Shown: one piece after another, positions 35,665 through 47,659 of the stretch | Layout of the letters: each line of letters starts with the position of its first letter | How positions within the stretch are numbered: the first letter of the stretch is position 1 | Source: Aldrovandia affinis | Taxonomy: Eukaryota > Chordata > Actinopteri > Notacanthiformes > Halosauridae | NCBI GenBank assembly: GCA_029706075.1 | Contig: JAINUG010000137.1 | Location: forward strand, 1,429,501 to 1,493,500 | Length of the DNA: 64,000 nt | Direction: 5' to 3' | Program-made: the position numbers and the translations under genes | The notes under the pieces: model-generated | The model's input: the letters and a program-made list of their open reading frames with translations, nothing else | Databases searched by the model: none | Told to the model about the DNA's origin: nothing

Positions 35665-35880
35665 TCAGTGTACATTTACATTTACATTTTAGGCATTTGG
35701 CAGATGCTCTTATCCAGAGCGACTTACACAGTTTACATTTCTTTACATACAATCCATTTATACAGCTGGATATTTTACTGAAGCAATTCAGGTTAAGTAC
35801 CTTTAGCTCAAGGGTACAACAGCAGTGCCCCACCTGGGAATTGAACCTGCAACCTGCAAGTGTATTGTTCATTGCTCATT
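35665..35880 (-). mobile_element. V-SINE, head truncated
   Basis: Minus-strand order: box-B-like TGCAGGTTCAATTCCCAGGT, GCACTGCTGTTGTACCCTTG, the core GTATGTAAAGAAATGTAAAC, then GTCGCTCTGGATAAGAGCAT and a TGTAAATG tail. It matches the 39625-39866 copy closely; box A is lost. Confidence 0.82.
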
Positions 35881-36017
35881 GCAATGATACTCTGATGATC
35901 ACAGGTCAAACAGACCCTGAGATATGCCTCACATCCTGTTTATGTGTCTTCACCGTCACCGTCAATGTCATTAGCGCATAATTGCCAAATGCTTTGAAGC
36001 ATAAAATAAGTACTATC

Positions 36018-36392
36018 GGGCCTCCCGCGTGGTCCAGTGGTTTCAACGTCCGACACTGTGCCACGTAGACCGGGGTTCAATTCCCCGTCTCGCCAGAGTC
36101 GGCTCTGGCCGGGAGCGCCACCAGGGGTGGCGATTGGCTGTCCGCCCCAGGAAGGGGGAGGGAAGCCGACATGACGTTCGCTGCGCATAAGAGTGGCCCT
36201 GTAGTACCGGGTTACAGTCGACGGCTTGGTGAGTGCCGTCTCGGAAGAGGCGTTACTTCGCCTTCGTCACTACCGGTCGCAGGACTACGGCAGCGAACTC
36301 ACATTACTAAGGGGCGATTGACATAAAAAAATAGCGTTTCTAATTGGCTACCAAATTGGGAGAAAATGGGATAAAAAACAAAACAAATCTTA
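36018..36392 (+). mobile_element. SINE-B, near complete
   Basis: The head GGGCCTCCCGCGTGGTCCAG (box A GTGGTCCAGTGGTTTCAACG) and box B (GGGGTTCAATTCCCCGTC) are followed by GCCAGAGTCGGCTCTGGCC, GATTGGCTGTCCGCCCCAGG, a third section with GTCGCAGGACTACGGCAGCG, and the 3' domain TTGGCTACCAAATTGGGAGA with an A-rich tail. The head differs from SINE-A while the last about 40 bases are shared. No clear flanking duplication. Confidence 0.87.
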
Positions 36393-36639
36393 TCCTTTTT
36401 CCAGGTTACTCCAGTCATACTTTGACTGAAATTTAGTGAGGATTGGATCAACTTTGTAAGAGAAGAAGTAAAAAATGTTTTTGACAAAATTCAAGGGCAC
36501 ACTTTTAGGGCAGAAAAATAATAATAAAAATAATAATAATCGAAGCAAAAACAATAGCTTCACTGCCTGGACCCCTAATACGAATTGACTTCTTGTTGGC
36601 ATCAACACTGAGTGTAAGATCATTGACTATTTATGCTAG

Positions 36640-37590
36640 AGCTGTCTGTACTATGATTGGATTTAAAACCTTCCTGAAATTTCTCGAATATACTGTTTTA
36701 ATTGAGAAAGTCATTAAGTTGTTTAAAGACTACTTTCTGTAAAATCTTAAAAGGTAGGTTTGATATGGGTCTGTAATTGTTAAGGATGGTATTGTCTAAA
36801 TTTTATATCTTTAGTAGGTGTTTCACAACCACAGTCTTAAGTGTTTACTATTTCCAGAACACGTGTAGAAAGCGATCATTTACTTTTTTTCTTAATACAT
36901 TTATTTCTAATTTTTTCCCCGTTTTTCCTCCCAATTTGGTTGCCAATTATACCCTCTATTTATTTCAATTCCCCTCCCCCACGAGTCCGCCGCCCATCCT
37001 CCGGGTCAAGACACTCTTTCCGGGCCGATTGTTCCCGCCTCTTCCGAGACGGAAATTCTTCCACGGACGCCTTTTTCCTGCTCCTCGATGGACTCGTGCC
37101 GGCTCACCCTCCCCCTCCCCTGGAGGCAGACAGCCAAATGCCGCCTCCGATCGGGGCTGACGACCAGGGCCGGTCTGGTAGAGACGCAGGTTTCGAACCG
37201 CGTCCCTGACAGGCAGTGCACACCACACCAAAGTGTGGTGCGTTAGACCGCTACACCATCCGCCGCCCTATCATTGACTTTTTAAATAAATCCAGTAGGA
37301 ACTGGGTCAAGAGGGCATGTGGCGGATGTAATTTTTCTGAGCTCAGCATCTCTAATTGTGGCAAAGCTCATTGTGTTAATTGCAGGCCTGTTAAATGGCA
37401 AATCATGTAGGCTTCCAGTGGTTCCTACAATACCAGCTCTAACGTCAGTGATGTTCTTAATAAAATACGTTTAAAAATTCCTCCCACTTCGAGACTGATG
37501 CCTGACAGAGTAAATGTTTTGAATGGTCAAAGCTATGTTTCATTTTTTGAAAAGGTTGGGTGGCACACTACTATAGAGCTTACGCAGTTT
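36640..37590 (-). mobile_element. Degraded L2-like LINE fragment split by a SINE
   Basis: Around 36750-36850 the sequence GGTTTGATATGGGTCTGTAA parallels 6215-6240 of the L2 copy (the NNYRPISNLPF region on the minus strand). From 37270 the minus strand weakly continues the upstream linker (TQFLLDLFKK-like). The SINE-A at 36888-37269 divides the two parts. Heavily mutated; extent approximate. Confidence 0.45.
36888..37269 (-). mobile_element. SINE-A inserted in the LINE fragment
   Basis: Flanks ATCATTTACTTTT (36875-36887) and ATCATTGACTTTT (37270-37282) match at 12 of 13 bases, a target duplication. On the minus strand the head is GGATGGTGTAGCGGTCTAAC, box B is CGGTTCGAAACCTGCGTC, and the tail contains GGCAACCAAATTGGGAGGAA. 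The 127-, 122- and 88-codon ORFs here are repeat-derived. Confidence 0.9.
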
Positions 37591-37610
37591 ACCTGAGCTC
37601 GGCAGCATAT

Positions 37611-38002
37611 ATATATATATATATTTTTACATTATTTTATTTTATTCTATTTTAGCCCGTTTTTCTCCCAATTTTGTAGCCAATTACTCCCGCTTTGCTT
37701 AGTTCAATCCCCTCCCTCATAGTTTGCAGCCGTAGTCCTGTGACCGGCAGTGACAAAGGCGAAGCGCTGCCTCCTCCGAGACGGCACTCGTCGTGCTGTC
37801 GACTGTAATTCCGGTACACCAGAACCACTCCTGTGCACAGCGAACTGTGTCGGCTTCCCTCCCCCCTCCCTGGGGCGGACAGCCAATTGCCGCCCCGGTG
37901 GCGCTCCCGACCAGAGCCGACTCTGGCACGATGGGGAATCAAACCCTGGAATGCCGTGGCCAGCATCAGACGTTGAAACCACTAGACCACGCAGGAGGCC
38001 CA
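37611..38002 (-). mobile_element. SINE-B with a perfect 16-bp target duplication
   Basis: GAGCTCGGCAGCATAT occurs at 37595-37610 and again at 38003-38018, directly abutting the element. On the minus strand: head GGGCCTCCTGCGTGGTCTAG, box B GGGTTTGATTCCCCATC, GCCAGAGTCGGCTCTGGTCG, the GGCAATTGGCTGTCCGCCCC body and the tail GGCTACAAAATTGGGAGAAA ending in an AT run. It sits at the edge of the L2 fragment. The duplication shows insertion by target-primed reverse transcription. Confidence 0.93.
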
Positions 38003-38018
38003 GAGCTCGGCAGCATAT

Positions 38019-39399
38019 TTTGACCATTGGAGGTGGGTGAGAGAACATACTTGTTCTCCCATCTCTTTGTGTTTCACTCTGTGATATCAGAGCATCTCCA
38101 CGTTTTACACCCCTCTTTTTATTATTATTTCTTAGTGGGCCTACCGTTACTATTGTTCACAAATGTAAGTAATTATCTTATATTTAAAAAAGAAATGATG
38201 TATCTCAAAATGTTTGGGCATTTTGAAAGGGCAATGTCAGTGCATATTTTTCTTTATACACTCATGCAGTTTCATAATAATAACCATTTCTGAAAATGTT
38301 CACTGATTTTAACCCCGCAAACACTCCAGTAAGCATTACGTAAAAGATAAGAGAGACCTGGAAATGACTGAATTATCTATGGGAACAGAATATTCTCAAG
38401 GGGGGTTAAAAGCTTGAGAAAGACAAAGACATTTTTGACAGACAAATTTTTGAAATAAATCTTTCACTTTGTCACTTATCCAGCAAAATATGCTTTTTTG
38501 TGGCTTTACCAGTTTTGGATTATGTCAGATCTACCATTGAAAAGGTTTTGGATTTATACTATACTGATTATTGTAAGTCTTGAACGCAAGAACTCAGGGG
38601 CTTGATTTTGAGATGAAATTGAGGACATTCTACACACTTCACTGTTATCTATGTAACTTTTTTTTTTTGATTCTCCGTATTATAATTAGCATCAAATTTG
38701 AATACTTTTTATACCTACTGTAGATGTACCTGCAGCCTTAATTTTCCTTCATCTGAATAATAGTTGTGCTGTATTTGGCCCCCCGGGTTCACCCTGGGTT
38801 TTATTTTCTCTTTGAACAATCCAAAGTGCCTTTTATGACCTTGAAATGGACTGATCTCTCCTCTGGGGAAAAATCCTGTAAGTGCATGAGAAAAATCTGA
38901 AAAAAATCCTACCCACAAATAATGAGTGATAGAGTACTTCAAATTGACATTTGTGTAGTGGTGATAGTTATGTATCAGCCCACACCCAGAATTACTCACA
39001 ATTGTGCCCTAGAAATCTGTTGTCTTGCCCCTAATTGCCTGAAAGTGCAGTGCCTGTCCCTGCAACTCAATCCATTAGCTTTGTTTGACGTGCCTTGAGA
39101 TTGCACTTTTCCCTGCTTCTTTGTCCCTTTTCTTTTTTGACTTGATGACCTACTTCAAATCTCAGAGGTTCTATCTCATAAAGAGTCAAGCTCTCTTCCG
39201 TATTGAAAAGAGCGGTGTGTGTGTGTGGCTGCTTTTCTGAGGCTTTCTGCACTCTGTTCATTTTGAGCACAATGCACTTTGTCCTTAACTGTGCTACAAA
39301 TTTATCCAACTGTTAAGAAACTTTATTTTTATTTTTATTTTTTTGCATCTAAGTACTTTTTAGTGACCACGTGAAATACATTCTATTCATGTATATACT
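38019..39399. other. Unassigned sequence
   Basis: No gene or element recognised. The 94-codon minus-strand ORF at 38715-38999 lacks recognisable motifs. Confidence 0.4.
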
Positions 39400-40102
39400 G
39401 GTAACTGCCAAAATAAAGGAAGCAACACCATAAAATATCTTAATAGGGTGTTGGGCCACCGCAGGCTGCCAGAACAGGAGCTTTGTTGGAGGGATGCAAC
39501 ACCATTCTTCCACAAGAATTTCCATAATTTGGTGTTTTGTTAATGGGCGTGGAAAACACTGTCTCGGTCGCTGAGAATCCAGAATCTCCTGTAAGTGTTC
39601 AATTTGGTTGAGATCTGGTGACTGGTGATCTGGTGATGGCAGGCAGTGTGGTATAATGGTTAGGGAACTGGGCTTGTAACGTTAAGGTTGCAGGTTCAAT
39701 CCCCAGGTGGGACACTGCCGTTGTACCCTTGAGCAAGGTACTTAACCTGAATTGCTTCAGTAAAATATCCAGCTGTATAAATGGATTGTATGTAAAGAAA
39801 TGTAAACTGTAAGTCGCCCTGGATAAGAGCGTCTGATAAATGCCTGTAATGTAATGTAATGTAATGTGACTGACACAGCCATGGCATATGATTTGCATTG
39901 TTTTCATGCTCATCAAACCATTCAGTGACCACCTTTTGCCCTGTGGATGGGGGCATCATCATCCTGGAAGAGACCACTTACATCAGGATAGAAATACTTC
40001 ACCACAGGATGCAGGTGATCACTCAGAATGGCTTTGACTGGCTTTGAAGAGCCACCAGAACCCTTCAGTTACTTAAGCGTTTCCTTTATTTTGGCAGTTA
40101 CC
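39400..40102 (-). mobile_element. Tc1-like transposon 6 interrupted by a V-SINE
   Basis: The termini GGTAACTGCCAAAATAAAGG and CCTTTATTTTGGCAGTTACC are inverted repeats. On the minus strand the transposase C-terminal half is visible: VVTEWFDEHENNANHMPW, then the V-SINE, then the SPDLNQIE region, and LVEEWCCIPP near 39510. The element is about 460 bp without the SINE, so the DNA-binding domain and first catalytic aspartate are deleted. A second fragment of the family lies at 30391-30574. Confidence 0.87.
39625..39866 (+). mobile_element. V-SINE, complete, with TGTAA-type tail
   Basis: The flanking duplication TGACTG (39619-39624 and 39867-39872) may be a remnant of a longer one. The head has box A (GTGGTATAATGGTTAGGGA) and box B (GCAGGTTCAATCCCCAGG), then the central domain (ACCCTTGAGCAAGGTACTTA; CTGTATAAATGGATTGTATG) and the 3' hairpin GTCGCCCTGGATAAGAGCGT, CTGATAAATGCC and a (TGTAA)n tail. 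It breaks the transposase of the surrounding Tc1 element and is therefore younger. Confidence 0.93.
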
Positions 40103-42625
40103 TCAACATGTATATAAGAAATGAAGCAACAGTTGCTTAAAATCATAATACAAAGGAAATAAATATATTGTTGTTAGGTTGCATATGGGCCTTTGTGTGG
40201 TTCATTAGCCTGCATAGTGCAGGGTTTATATTCAGAGAGAAGGTCAAATAAATTTCTTCATATCTACTGCTTTAATACGTGTGCATGTGTGTGTTGACCT
40301 TGCCACTATTTTAAAGAAAGTGTGGGACCTCCAGAAACAGGTGTTTCTCAAGGTAAAGTGAGCTAGGCTGTGAAGGAGGTAGGCTAATTGAAAAAAAGTA
40401 TAAATTATTTAAAAGGCATGGAAGTAATTATCCATAGCCTACATTATGTTGCACAAATCCGTACATTGAATCGTGGGTCGGGTGTGGGCGGTCTCTTTGG
40501 TCACACAGAATTTCCCGTGCTATGTGTGTCACAGCGGTTTGACTTGTGTCCGGTTCACACAGCTTACTTACACACCAATAAACGTTTGTTTCTGAAACAG
40601 TAAAACACATTTATGTATTCCTTATGCGTCTGTGGTGTTTTCTGCCTACACCTCCATGCATGCACTCATGCACTTACATGTAAAACATTTTTATGAGGAC
40701 ATATTTCACTTATGTGTGCAATATGTATAGCCATATGTATAACCATGAATACAAAAAAAAAATACAAAAATCTGTTAATGTTATGAATCACTTTCAAACG
40801 GAAAAGCAAAAGTAACCAGGGCACTAATGACACACCACTGTGGGCGTGCAATGTGAGAGAGAGTGGCTGCACTCAAACAGGAGAACGATTGCCATACTTA
40901 CCATAAATTGATTTAATTGCCCTGTTACAGTCTTAAACCTCGGGGAGCAGCAGGTAAGTGGCACTAGGACAATGTGAGCAATTTCGATACACAAAACTGC
41001 CCATAATCTGCTTTTCCAACAGTGCTCCCAAGGCACCAGTCACCCACCTATTTTTTCATTTGTCAAAGTGAGCTAGAGGCGTGCATGTTTGATAATATGC
41101 TGTGGGTAAAGTGTAGACAGGACTATTATCATTTATTTGCTTTGCCGATTTGCTTGTCAATTGTGAATTGAATACCTTATGTTTAATTGTAAATGTGTTT
41201 TTAGCTGCACAGCTGGGATTGGCTGCCAAATCATGTTATTTACTCTTGTAACTCACAGCCTTTTTTCTCTTCTTGGCACCGAACAAGAAAGCTGTGTTTT
41301 ACGTCCCATTTATCATTCCTCATAGCCTTATCCTCAACCACGCCCTGTATGATCATAAAGCGTGCTTGTTATGTAACGTTTTGCAGCATTGCTTTATTGG
41401 CCTCAGGTCTGCTGCGTTTATTATTCCCAGTGTCTAATAGCATGTCTAATCACTTATCAGGCATCTGCCCGAGCGTCTTGCATTGCAGCCTGTCTGCAGG
41501 TCTGGAGCCAACCATTCACAGCCAATGCTGTGCAAAGACAAAATGATTGTACAACTTTTTACAGAAATTGCTCATTTGGACTTCAGCATGGTGTATTGCT
41601 CACAATGTGGAAATGTCTGAAATACTTCCTGTTGCCCTCGGTTAATTTAGCCCCCTCATTGTTGGCAACACTGAAATGATCCGCTCTGATTGGTTGTTAC
41701 AGTGTGTGCTCATTTATCTCAAATTTGGCATGCCTGCCATTAAGTATAAATGTTTACTGATTGGGGCTTTAGGCCACACCCTGGTACACTCAATATGACA
41801 GGTGCTTCTTGCTCTAGAAATATTTCTCAAAAACCTTTTTTGATGGTCTAGCTCAATCATTCACCTTGAAAGCCTATAGAAAGAATGTCTGCAACCTATA
41901 GTTACATTAGGAATAATTCATGCATTTTTACAACAGCAAGCTTTTGCACAAGTCCTAGGTTTTGGTCCAAAACTCAGAAATACAGAGAAGGAATGCTTTT
42001 GCAGCAGCTATCCAAACTACAAACTCAGAAACAAACGTGCTACAAACTACAAACCATGTGAACTGCAAGGCCTGAACAGAGCTCCACTGTCATTTAAAAA
42101 AATGTATTTATTTAACCCGAAAGTACACTGAAAAATAATTACTGATTAAAATACATATGACGAAAGACTAAGGGTTTTTGAAGAGCAAATCACTTGATAG
42201 ATAAATGTTCCCATATGATTTCGGTAGACATGCTATTGCATCTCAGTTTTGGATCAGTGACTTCAAACAAAGGCACTTCATCAAAGAGATGGGAGTGTAT
42301 ACTACATACCTCAAAACTTAATCACCTGGTGAAATAACCATTCTCAAAGTTGGTGGAAAGCTAGCTAGCTTTATATACCCTGGTTTGAGAAGACGTGCAG
42401 GCATCTTGACGGTTTTTTTTTTTGGGGGTGTAGGAGGGGTGAGAAGAGTCTTCTTGAAATGTCACTGCCACTCAAAGTTGCTTCCTGATCGTTGAGATTG
42501 GACACACTTTGTGTTGAAAAGGTTTCTAGACAAACTGTAAAAGAGTCCAAAGCATGCACAAACAAGCCTGCCAGTGGCTTTTAGAATAGTATATATGATT
42601 TAGTTGATCACTTTCAAATTCAAAG
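40103..42625. other. Unassigned sequence
   Basis: Over 2 kb without recognisable repeats, termini or coding exons. It may be unique intergenic or intronic sequence. The ORFs are short and on both strands. Confidence 0.4.
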
Positions 42626-42633
42626 CACTACAT

Positions 42634-42880
42634 CAGGGGTGTCCAAACTTTTTCCACTGAGGGCCAAATACAGAAAAATATACGAAAGGCTGGGCCAGTA
42701 TTGGGGGTGGCGAAAATAATTTTTAGACGGGGAGCTGAGACCAGTTTATTTCGCGGAGTTTTCAATGACGGGTGGCTTAGTGGTGAAACTAAGAATTACA
42801 ACTCAGTCAAAAGTTTCATGCGGGCCATATTCCTTATATTGGAATGCCAATTAAAAATGGGCGTAGTTTGGACACCCCTG
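42634..42880. mobile_element. Complete hAT MITE, 247 bp
   Basis: An 8-bp duplication, CACTACAT, flanks it exactly (42626-42633 and 42881-42888). The ends CAGGGGTGTCCAAACT and AGTTTGGACACCCCTG are perfect inverted repeats of 16 bases, and subterminal GAGGGCCA and GCGGGCCATA add to the hAT (Charlie/Tip100-like) pattern. The interior has no transposase, so it needed one in trans. Confidence 0.95.
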
Positions 42881-42888
42881 CACTACAT

Positions 42889-44885
42889 GGTGCTTTGAAT
42901 TTAGTTTTTTTGCCCCTGATTACATAGTGGAATTGTTGATGCCCTATAAAACAAATCGAGTACTTACGTCATCAAACAAGGGTCACTAAAGGTGATCTGA
43001 CCTTCTCAGTGCAGGCTCCCAAGCTTGAATGCCTTGAATGAAAGTATCAGAATAGCAAAGTCTTACTTTTTCTTTTTTAAAACACACTTTTTAAGACAAT
43101 ATACAACAATATTATTGTTGTTTTATTACTGTCATTTCTGTTTTAATCTCTTTTTATGCTTGTTAACCTCTCCGTGTCTTGCTTTGTCTTATCTTTGTAA
43201 GTTATTACAGATGCTAATGCTGTGGAGAAAATGTTATCTGGTACTGTGAAACTATATGCTACGGTATCAGACAAGGGGAGTTGGCTAACTACAGTGAAGG
43301 CAGTGGATTTGAACACCTCCCATCAGGAAAACAATAATATTTAAGTAATAGTTATTATTTATTAAGTAGTAATTCCTGTTTTGAGAATATAACAGATGTG
43401 GCTACTGGAAGAATGTTTTATCAATGGACTTGTATAACATTGTTTTCAATTGTGCGCAGAAACTCCCTACAGTCTTGGCATTGTTTAGAACTGGCGTGCA
43501 AAGCTGTTCAGGGTCTCAAAGCAACCTGCCAGAACCTTGCAAAAGTGTCGAGTGATGGACTGAACCCTCATGGTTATGAGGGATGAATTGTCTGCAGCTG
43601 GTTGTTGCTATGCACACGTTATTACGATGATAAGACGCCACGTAGTTAACCCTCAATAACCACCCCCGCCACTTCATTCCCTGGATGCCCTCCTGCGCCA
43701 TTAGCCCCTTAAATACCCAGCTACCAAGTTTGCAGAAAATAAATACCTTCTAGTCAGCTCTGCTGTTAAATATTGTCAAAAACAACTACGGTAATTATCA
43801 GTCAGGCGTTATAATAATGCATCATTCATTTGGTATAGAGTCTATGGCTATAAAATGTATGAAAATGTAGCCGTCGACTACAGCAGCATCGTAGACAGCA
43901 CTGTTGTTTCTGACAGATTAACCATCGCGTGCAAACGTTTGATAACTGTTAGAAAGATCCAAACACTGACAGTGAGGGATGGGGAAACATTGGTAACCAT
44001 TTGTCAACTTCACAAATGTTCCAAGTTATGTTGGTCCACTGAAAGGACCAGTATTGGGAGGGGGGCAGAGTTCTAGAGACCCTTAATGGCTAGTGAACTG
44101 ATGTGTGGTAGGACTTATGAAGAGATCATTTGCCATTTCTTCTCCACGATGAAAGAGAAGAAGGAGGGAAGATTGAGGAAAAACATTTCTACCTAAATCT
44201 TGGAATATGTATACAGGTTTTATGGCTTATTATTCCATCATGCTCATCTTCATAAATAACAGATGTTGGAGAGGTAGTGGTGTGGTCAAGGTGGAGTTGG
44301 TTAGTAAAACATCTGCTGATAGTATAAACCAGTATAAAAATAGTACTGTCCAAACAAAACAAAAATTTGGAAAATTCATTATGCCAAGCATTTGAACCCA
44401 TAACTCTGGCTTTAACACAAGCTTGTAATGGCCCCGTCCCAAGGCCCTTTTATGGGAGAGACACACCAGTGTAATTGGGTTTGGCAGTAATTGTAATTGC
44501 AGGAGCCAGCTTTTTGACAAATGGTTTTGGAGATCTTTTACATGGTTTCCGCCTGTCTCAAAAACCCATTCGCTGTTACTCTTTACCGTGTCTCCTGCTG
44601 TGAGGGTGACCTCTACCTTTCACTCGTTCACCTCGTGGACACCGTGTGGTCACTTACTGACACGTCCCAATTACCCGTCGGCCCTACCCCACACCATGTC
44701 ACACCAGGCTTGGTCAGGAGAGCTCCTGGATACGGTGACTTTCCTCACCCAGCCAAGATCTTGGAAAAACAAGCTGGAGTATTGACCCCCTTTATTCCTT
44801 GGTGCCAGTGACCGTGCTCTCACACAGCTGCATGCACCATCACTCAATACTGCCATTTATGAGAATCGTAATAGAGTAAGTGCCT
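42889..44885. other. Unassigned sequence
   Basis: No supported element. Several ORFs of 60-96 codons overlap on both strands (for example near 44521-44856) without domains. Confidence 0.35.
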
Positions 44886-44889
44886 TCTA

Positions 44890-45008
44890 TCAACATCCAA
44901 GTGGGTGGCTTTCAGCTAAACTGTTCTTGACTACGGTTAACACTTTGTTGTACGTCGCTCTGGATAAGAGTGTCTGCCAAATGCCTGTAATGTAATGTAA
45001 TGTAATGC
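44890..45008 (+). mobile_element. L2/UnaL2-like LINE 3' end
   Basis: GACTACGGTTAACACTTTGT, then the hairpin GTCGCTCTGGATAAGAGTGT, GCCAAATGCC and (TGTAA)n. It is nearly identical to 53270-53383, which still carries the end of ORF2, so this is a strongly 5'-truncated LINE rather than a SINE. Confidence 0.82.
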
Positions 45009-46259
45009 AATGAAAAATGCAAGGTGACAGTCGTCTTCGCCCATTATTGTGGGTCTGCCCATGCTTCCTTTATCCTGGCCAACTGCCCCCCTCAACTATC
45101 ATTCAGGGGGACGGCCGCTGGTTGGCTGCTGGGGGACATATGTTTAACATAAAGCTGTATTTGTATCTTTGGATAAGTTGTTTTCATATTTTTAAAGCAA
45201 TTGCATGTGTGCACTGCTATTGTGTGCAGTTGCTTTGAATCATAATGAATCAGATTGCCACTCAAAAGTCTGCTCAAAGTGAAAAAGCCCTAAATTAAGT
45301 CTTAAATGTAAAAAACTGCTGTGTGTAGCTTGATTCTGCACTGATGTTTTGGCCAGTACCTTATACACTTGTTCAACAAGATTCCTTATTTGCTCATCCA
45401 GGGTACTTGCATAGCTTACCATGTTGTCAGGTCTGTTTGCACACCAGGGTCTTTGTTGAGCTATTTTAAATGTCTGTTCTCTGACCAGGATTCCACACCG
45501 CTGTGCTGGGTCAATGGACACATGACAGCCCCCTGACTTACGTTTCACTTTCATTTCCATGACAGATCTCTAGCTGCCAATCAAGGCCACTTCCGCTGTC
45601 CATCATAAGAGGGACTTCCAGCTGGTTGGGATGCTCCATGTTGAGCAAAGAATTTCTGGGAGTAGGGGGCATCCTAATGCAACACAATGTGAGTATTCAG
45701 AGGTTAGCTGGCCTTGTTAGACACATTGTTTCTGTTCATTACATAGAATTTAAAGATTAGATTGAGTCTTTTGCTAGCAACGCAACTATACATAAAGCCA
45801 GCTAACTAACTAATATTGTTTTCACTTTGCACCAAGCTGTATATATGGAACAGAATTCCTGGATATACTGCTAGATTATGTTTCATTTCAATATGCTCAG
45901 CTGCACACATGCAGAATAACTCTTTAATAACCTTCCAAGGCCATTGTAATCAGGGGGGAATTTACTATGAGAAGCTTTAGAAGCTGCACATTACAGATAC
46001 AAATGATTTGCATGCAGTCTTGGTCTCAGGTGAGCTGGATATATTACTAGAAGTGATTATATAAATGAGGACCTTCACTAAATATCCCTGAGTATCGGCT
46101 ACTGTTGATTTCTCAGTGCTTTCCCTATGGCTGTTTCCCATCAGCTTAACCAAGTGGAAGTGTGTCTAAAAAAGCTTTAATGAGCAAAATTGAGAAACCG
46201 CTTGGCCCAGGGCAAAAAAAGCAAAGAAGCGGTTCCTTTCAAGAACTGAAGCAGTTGGA
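45009..46259. other. Unassigned sequence
   Basis: Nothing recognised. The 106-codon minus ORF at 45240-45560 has no identifiable domain. Confidence 0.35.
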
Positions 46260-46260
46260 C

Positions 46261-46308
46261 ATATATATATATATATACACAGTATATGTGTGTGTGTGTG
46301 TGTGTGTG
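46261..46308. repeat. Compound (AT)n/(TG)n microsatellite
   Basis: Eight AT units, a short interruption, then about ten TG units. Confidence 0.95.
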
Positions 46309-46670
46309 TACGTGTGAGAGAAGTTCATCATCCACTTCATAGATAAGTCATATAATAAATTAATGTTATAGGGTACTTGATATGTTTTCAAAACAATAGA
46401 TTGGCCTACATCAGGGCTCTTCAGCTGTTTTTCATGTCAGCCAGAATAATAAAATAAACAACAATATATGCATATTTAGTAAAAGTATGTATGAACAAAC
46501 ATTAAAATATGCTTGGCTATTTATGATGTTAACAATGAAGAACCTATTTCAGAAGCACTACTCCATCTACAGTAGCAAACTGCTGATATTCTATCAGCTT
46601 GAAAGGTGTCAGTACCTTGTAGGTGACAGTAGCTTGTGTGACAGTAGCTTGGGTTAGAGGTGTAACAGGT

Positions 46671-46672
<2 letters not shown>

Positions 46673-46709
<37 letters not shown>

Positions 46710-46738
46710 CCCACACACACACACACACACACACACAC
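46673..46738. repeat. (CA)n microsatellite
   Basis: Two long CA tracts separated by TCC; the Cys-Val minus-strand ORFs are artefacts. Confidence 0.97.
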
Positions 46739-47039
46739 CTTTTCGTGTGTGTTTTTTATTTTGATCGTGAGTGCAAGTCCAAGTCTGAGGTGATTGTTGG
46801 AGAAGACACAGGAGGGATAACTTTGTGGAGTTGATGTTATCTACTCAGCTTTGTACTTCGTCTTCTGTTTTGAACACCCATTTTGTTGACTGGACCTCTA
46901 TATGGGCTATACATTTTTTATATTCTAATATAAAGCCGCTTTCTGAAACTGCAAGCTGAAGAAACATTGTTTGCTTGACCCCATTGAAAACGCTGTCTTG
47001 AACAATGCTTTTGCTTCCAAGAAGAACTGCACCTTTGTT

Positions 47040-47560
47040 TTGTTTAATGTTTTAGACATAGTGTAATAATGTATTTTAATGAAATAAATGAAAATGTACA
47101 ATGAAATACAAGTACAATGAAATTTTGTGTGGCTTCTCTCAATATAAAAATAAAGTAAAAAATAAAGAATAAATTAAGAACTAAAAAATAAAGTAAAAAT
47201 TAAAAGTAGAGTAAAAACAGTGCAAATGAAGTACAAATCAGTGCAAGTATAAATAAGAGCGATACAATAGATACATTGCAGTAAATGAACAAAGCAGTGC
47301 ACTTTTGTGTCACCGGCCATGTTGTGTGTGTGTGTGTGAGTGTGTCCCAGTCCCTGATGTGTGTGAGTGTGTGCGCTCACAGTTCTTGTTGTTTGTTTTC
47401 GTGGCAGGGCAGGGAGGGGTGTGATGGAGGCTACAGCTCTGGGAAAGAAGCTGTTCCTCAGCCTGTTGGTGCGGGATTTTATTACCTGCACCGTTCGCCG
47501 GACGCCAGCGGTTCAAACAGGGAGTGGCCGGGGTGTGTGGTGTCCCTTCTGGTACTGTCA
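47040..47560 (+). repeat. Probable interspersed repeat, class unresolved
   Basis: Contains CAATGAAATTTTGTGTGGCT, a run of AGTGCAAAT-like units near 47218-47300, a TG tract at 47321-47338 and GGAAAGAAGCTGTTCCTCAG, CTGTTGGTGCGGGATTTTAT and TTCAAACAGGGAGTGGCCGG. I recognise this order from widespread fish repeats but cannot place the class. The minus-strand TTTATTGTTACATCTGTGATAC element near 625 may be related. Confidence 0.4.
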
Positions 47561-47659
47561 GCCTTCTTCCTTAGAAATCTAAGAAATAGGAAAATAATAT
47601 GAGAGTATAAAAAAATATATAATATAAGATACTGATAAATGCCAAGATAAAGGAAATGC

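Noticed and set aside
36777..37231. ORFs of 127, 122 and 88 codons
   Set aside because: They are produced by GC-rich SINE-A sequence on both strands.
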